A program made the translations under genes and the position numbers. Source: Bacteroidota bacterium (GTDB taxonomy: Bacteria; Bacteroidota; Ignavibacteria; UBA10030; UBA8401). From it: a stretch of DNA of 8,546 nucleotides. The DNA lies in the NCBI GenBank assembly GCA_003456055.1, contig DMPG01000108.1:1432-9977 (forward strand). The letters run 5' to 3'. This document shows positions 7,883-8,546 of the stretch, one piece after another. Within the stretch, counting starts at the first letter, position 1. Each line of letters begins with the position of its first letter. The notes under the pieces are model-generated. The model did not search any database. It saw only the letters and a program-made list of their open reading frames with translations, and was not told the origin of the DNA.

Positions 7883-8546
7883 TTTATTCCAACTCCTGGT
7901 TCGACATTTGTGGAAGAAGTAAGCAGAGCAAAATTCGCCCCATCTGCCGCTGTTGCAAGCAACATTCCTTGAGATTCTACTCCCATTAATTTTGCCGGTG
8001 CAAGATTCGCCACTACGATAATCGTTTTCCCGATCAATTGTTCCGGCGTTGTCTTTTCAGCAATTCCAGCAACGATCTGTCGTTTTTCAAATCCAAGATC
8101 AATTTGAAGTCGCAATAATTTCTTTGATTTTGGAACAACCTCTGCTTCAATAATCCTTGCTGTTCGAAAATCTATTTTTGCAAAATCATCATATGTTATT
8201 TGTGGTTTCAACGCTGCGTAATTACTAACTACCGATTCTGTTTCTGATTTTACTTCAGTGTTGTGTCCAAGTGCTGATAGTTCCTGTTCGATAGTCGTAT
8301 CCTCGATTTTGGTAAATAAAATTTCCGATTGACCTAATTGATGCCCGTCTAGCAGTTGTGGTTCTCCTGCGTTCATCCATTGTTCGTTATCTATTGCAGA
8401 GTGTTGATTCAACATTTTGAAAACTTTATCTGATGAAAATGGAATGACAGGCGATAGTAATACTGCAAGCGACCGAACAATATTCAAACAAATGTTTAGG
8501 GTCGTTCCGCATTGCTCCGGATTTGTCTTCAATGATTTCCACGGTT
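7879..8546 (-). CDS. metG: Methionyl-tRNA synthetase, C-terminal part (5' end outside window)
   Basis: The last 221 residues of the enzyme that charges tRNA-Met; the start is beyond the right edge and the frame is open to it. It begins in the helical anticodon-binding domain: PWKSLKTNPEQCGTTLNICL, then LAVLLSPVIPFSSDKVFKML, matches that region of bacterial MetG closely. After a variable linker, residues from ITYDDFAKIDFRTARIIEAE to the end form the OB-fold tRNA-binding domain (Trbp111/EMAP-like), with RLQIDLGFEKRQIVAGIA and LAPAKLMGVESQGMLLA. This C-terminal extension gives dimerisation and extra tRNA affinity in family members. The catalytic HIGH and KMSKS motifs are outside the window. The stop TGA is shared with the hldD start as ATGA. 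Confidence 0.95.
   Translation of the reverse strand, partial: PWKSLKTNPEQCGTTLNICLNIVRSLAVLLSPVIPFSSDKVFKMLNQHSAIDNEQWMNAGEPQLLDGHQLGQSEILFTKIEDTTIEQELSALGHNTEVKSETESVVSNYAALKPQITYDDFAKIDFRTARIIEAEVVPKSKKLLRLQIDLGFEKRQIVAGIAEKTTPEQLIGKTIIVVANLAPAKLMGVESQGMLLATAADGANFALLTSSTNVEPGVGIK

Overview
The window looks like a chromosomal segment of an AT-rich, Gram-negative bacterium. A very large outer-membrane TonB-dependent receptor and an enzyme for LPS inner-core heptose both imply an outer membrane. The gene families (Oar-like receptor with a carboxypeptidase-regulatory-like domain, bacterial deoxyhypusine-synthase-like protein, M20 dipeptidase, GxxExxY protein) and the readable Shine-Dalgarno sites would fit the Bacteroidota/Chlorobiota/Ignavibacteria neighbourhood. 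That placement is inference from family content, not from a phylogenetic marker.

All seven recognised genes lie on the minus strand, so the biological order runs from high to low coordinates. At the right edge is the C-terminal third of methionyl-tRNA synthetase (metG, 7879-8546, 5' end outside). It overlaps the start of hldD (6914-7882) by ATGA. Next, after about 217 bp without a gene, comes a small multidrug resistance (SMR) transporter of the SugE/Gdx type (6367-6696). A short GxxExxY gene (5882-6280) follows, enclosed by a 29-bp imperfect inverted repeat (5868-5896 and 6291-6319) built from three 8-bp units per end; it reads as a compact inserted cassette. Then come a deoxyhypusine-synthase-like gene (4774-5802) with its own terminator, an M20-family dipeptidase (3227-4621) with a plausible promoter and a hairpin directly after its stop, and an Oar-like TonB-dependent receptor (1-3078). 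The receptor is open for 1026 codons and runs off the left edge.

The genes do not form one obvious pathway. metG-hldD is a translationally linked pair. The deoxyhypusine-synthase-like, dipeptidase and receptor genes look like separate transcription units because hairpins lie between them. The two items most worth following up are the GxxExxY cassette, whose repeats carry both the gene's ribosome-binding site and its stop codon, and the deoxyhypusine-synthase-like enzyme. The latter keeps the catalytic lysine but has lost several residues that bind spermidine in the human enzyme. No rRNA, tRNA, CRISPR array or conventional insertion sequence was seen.
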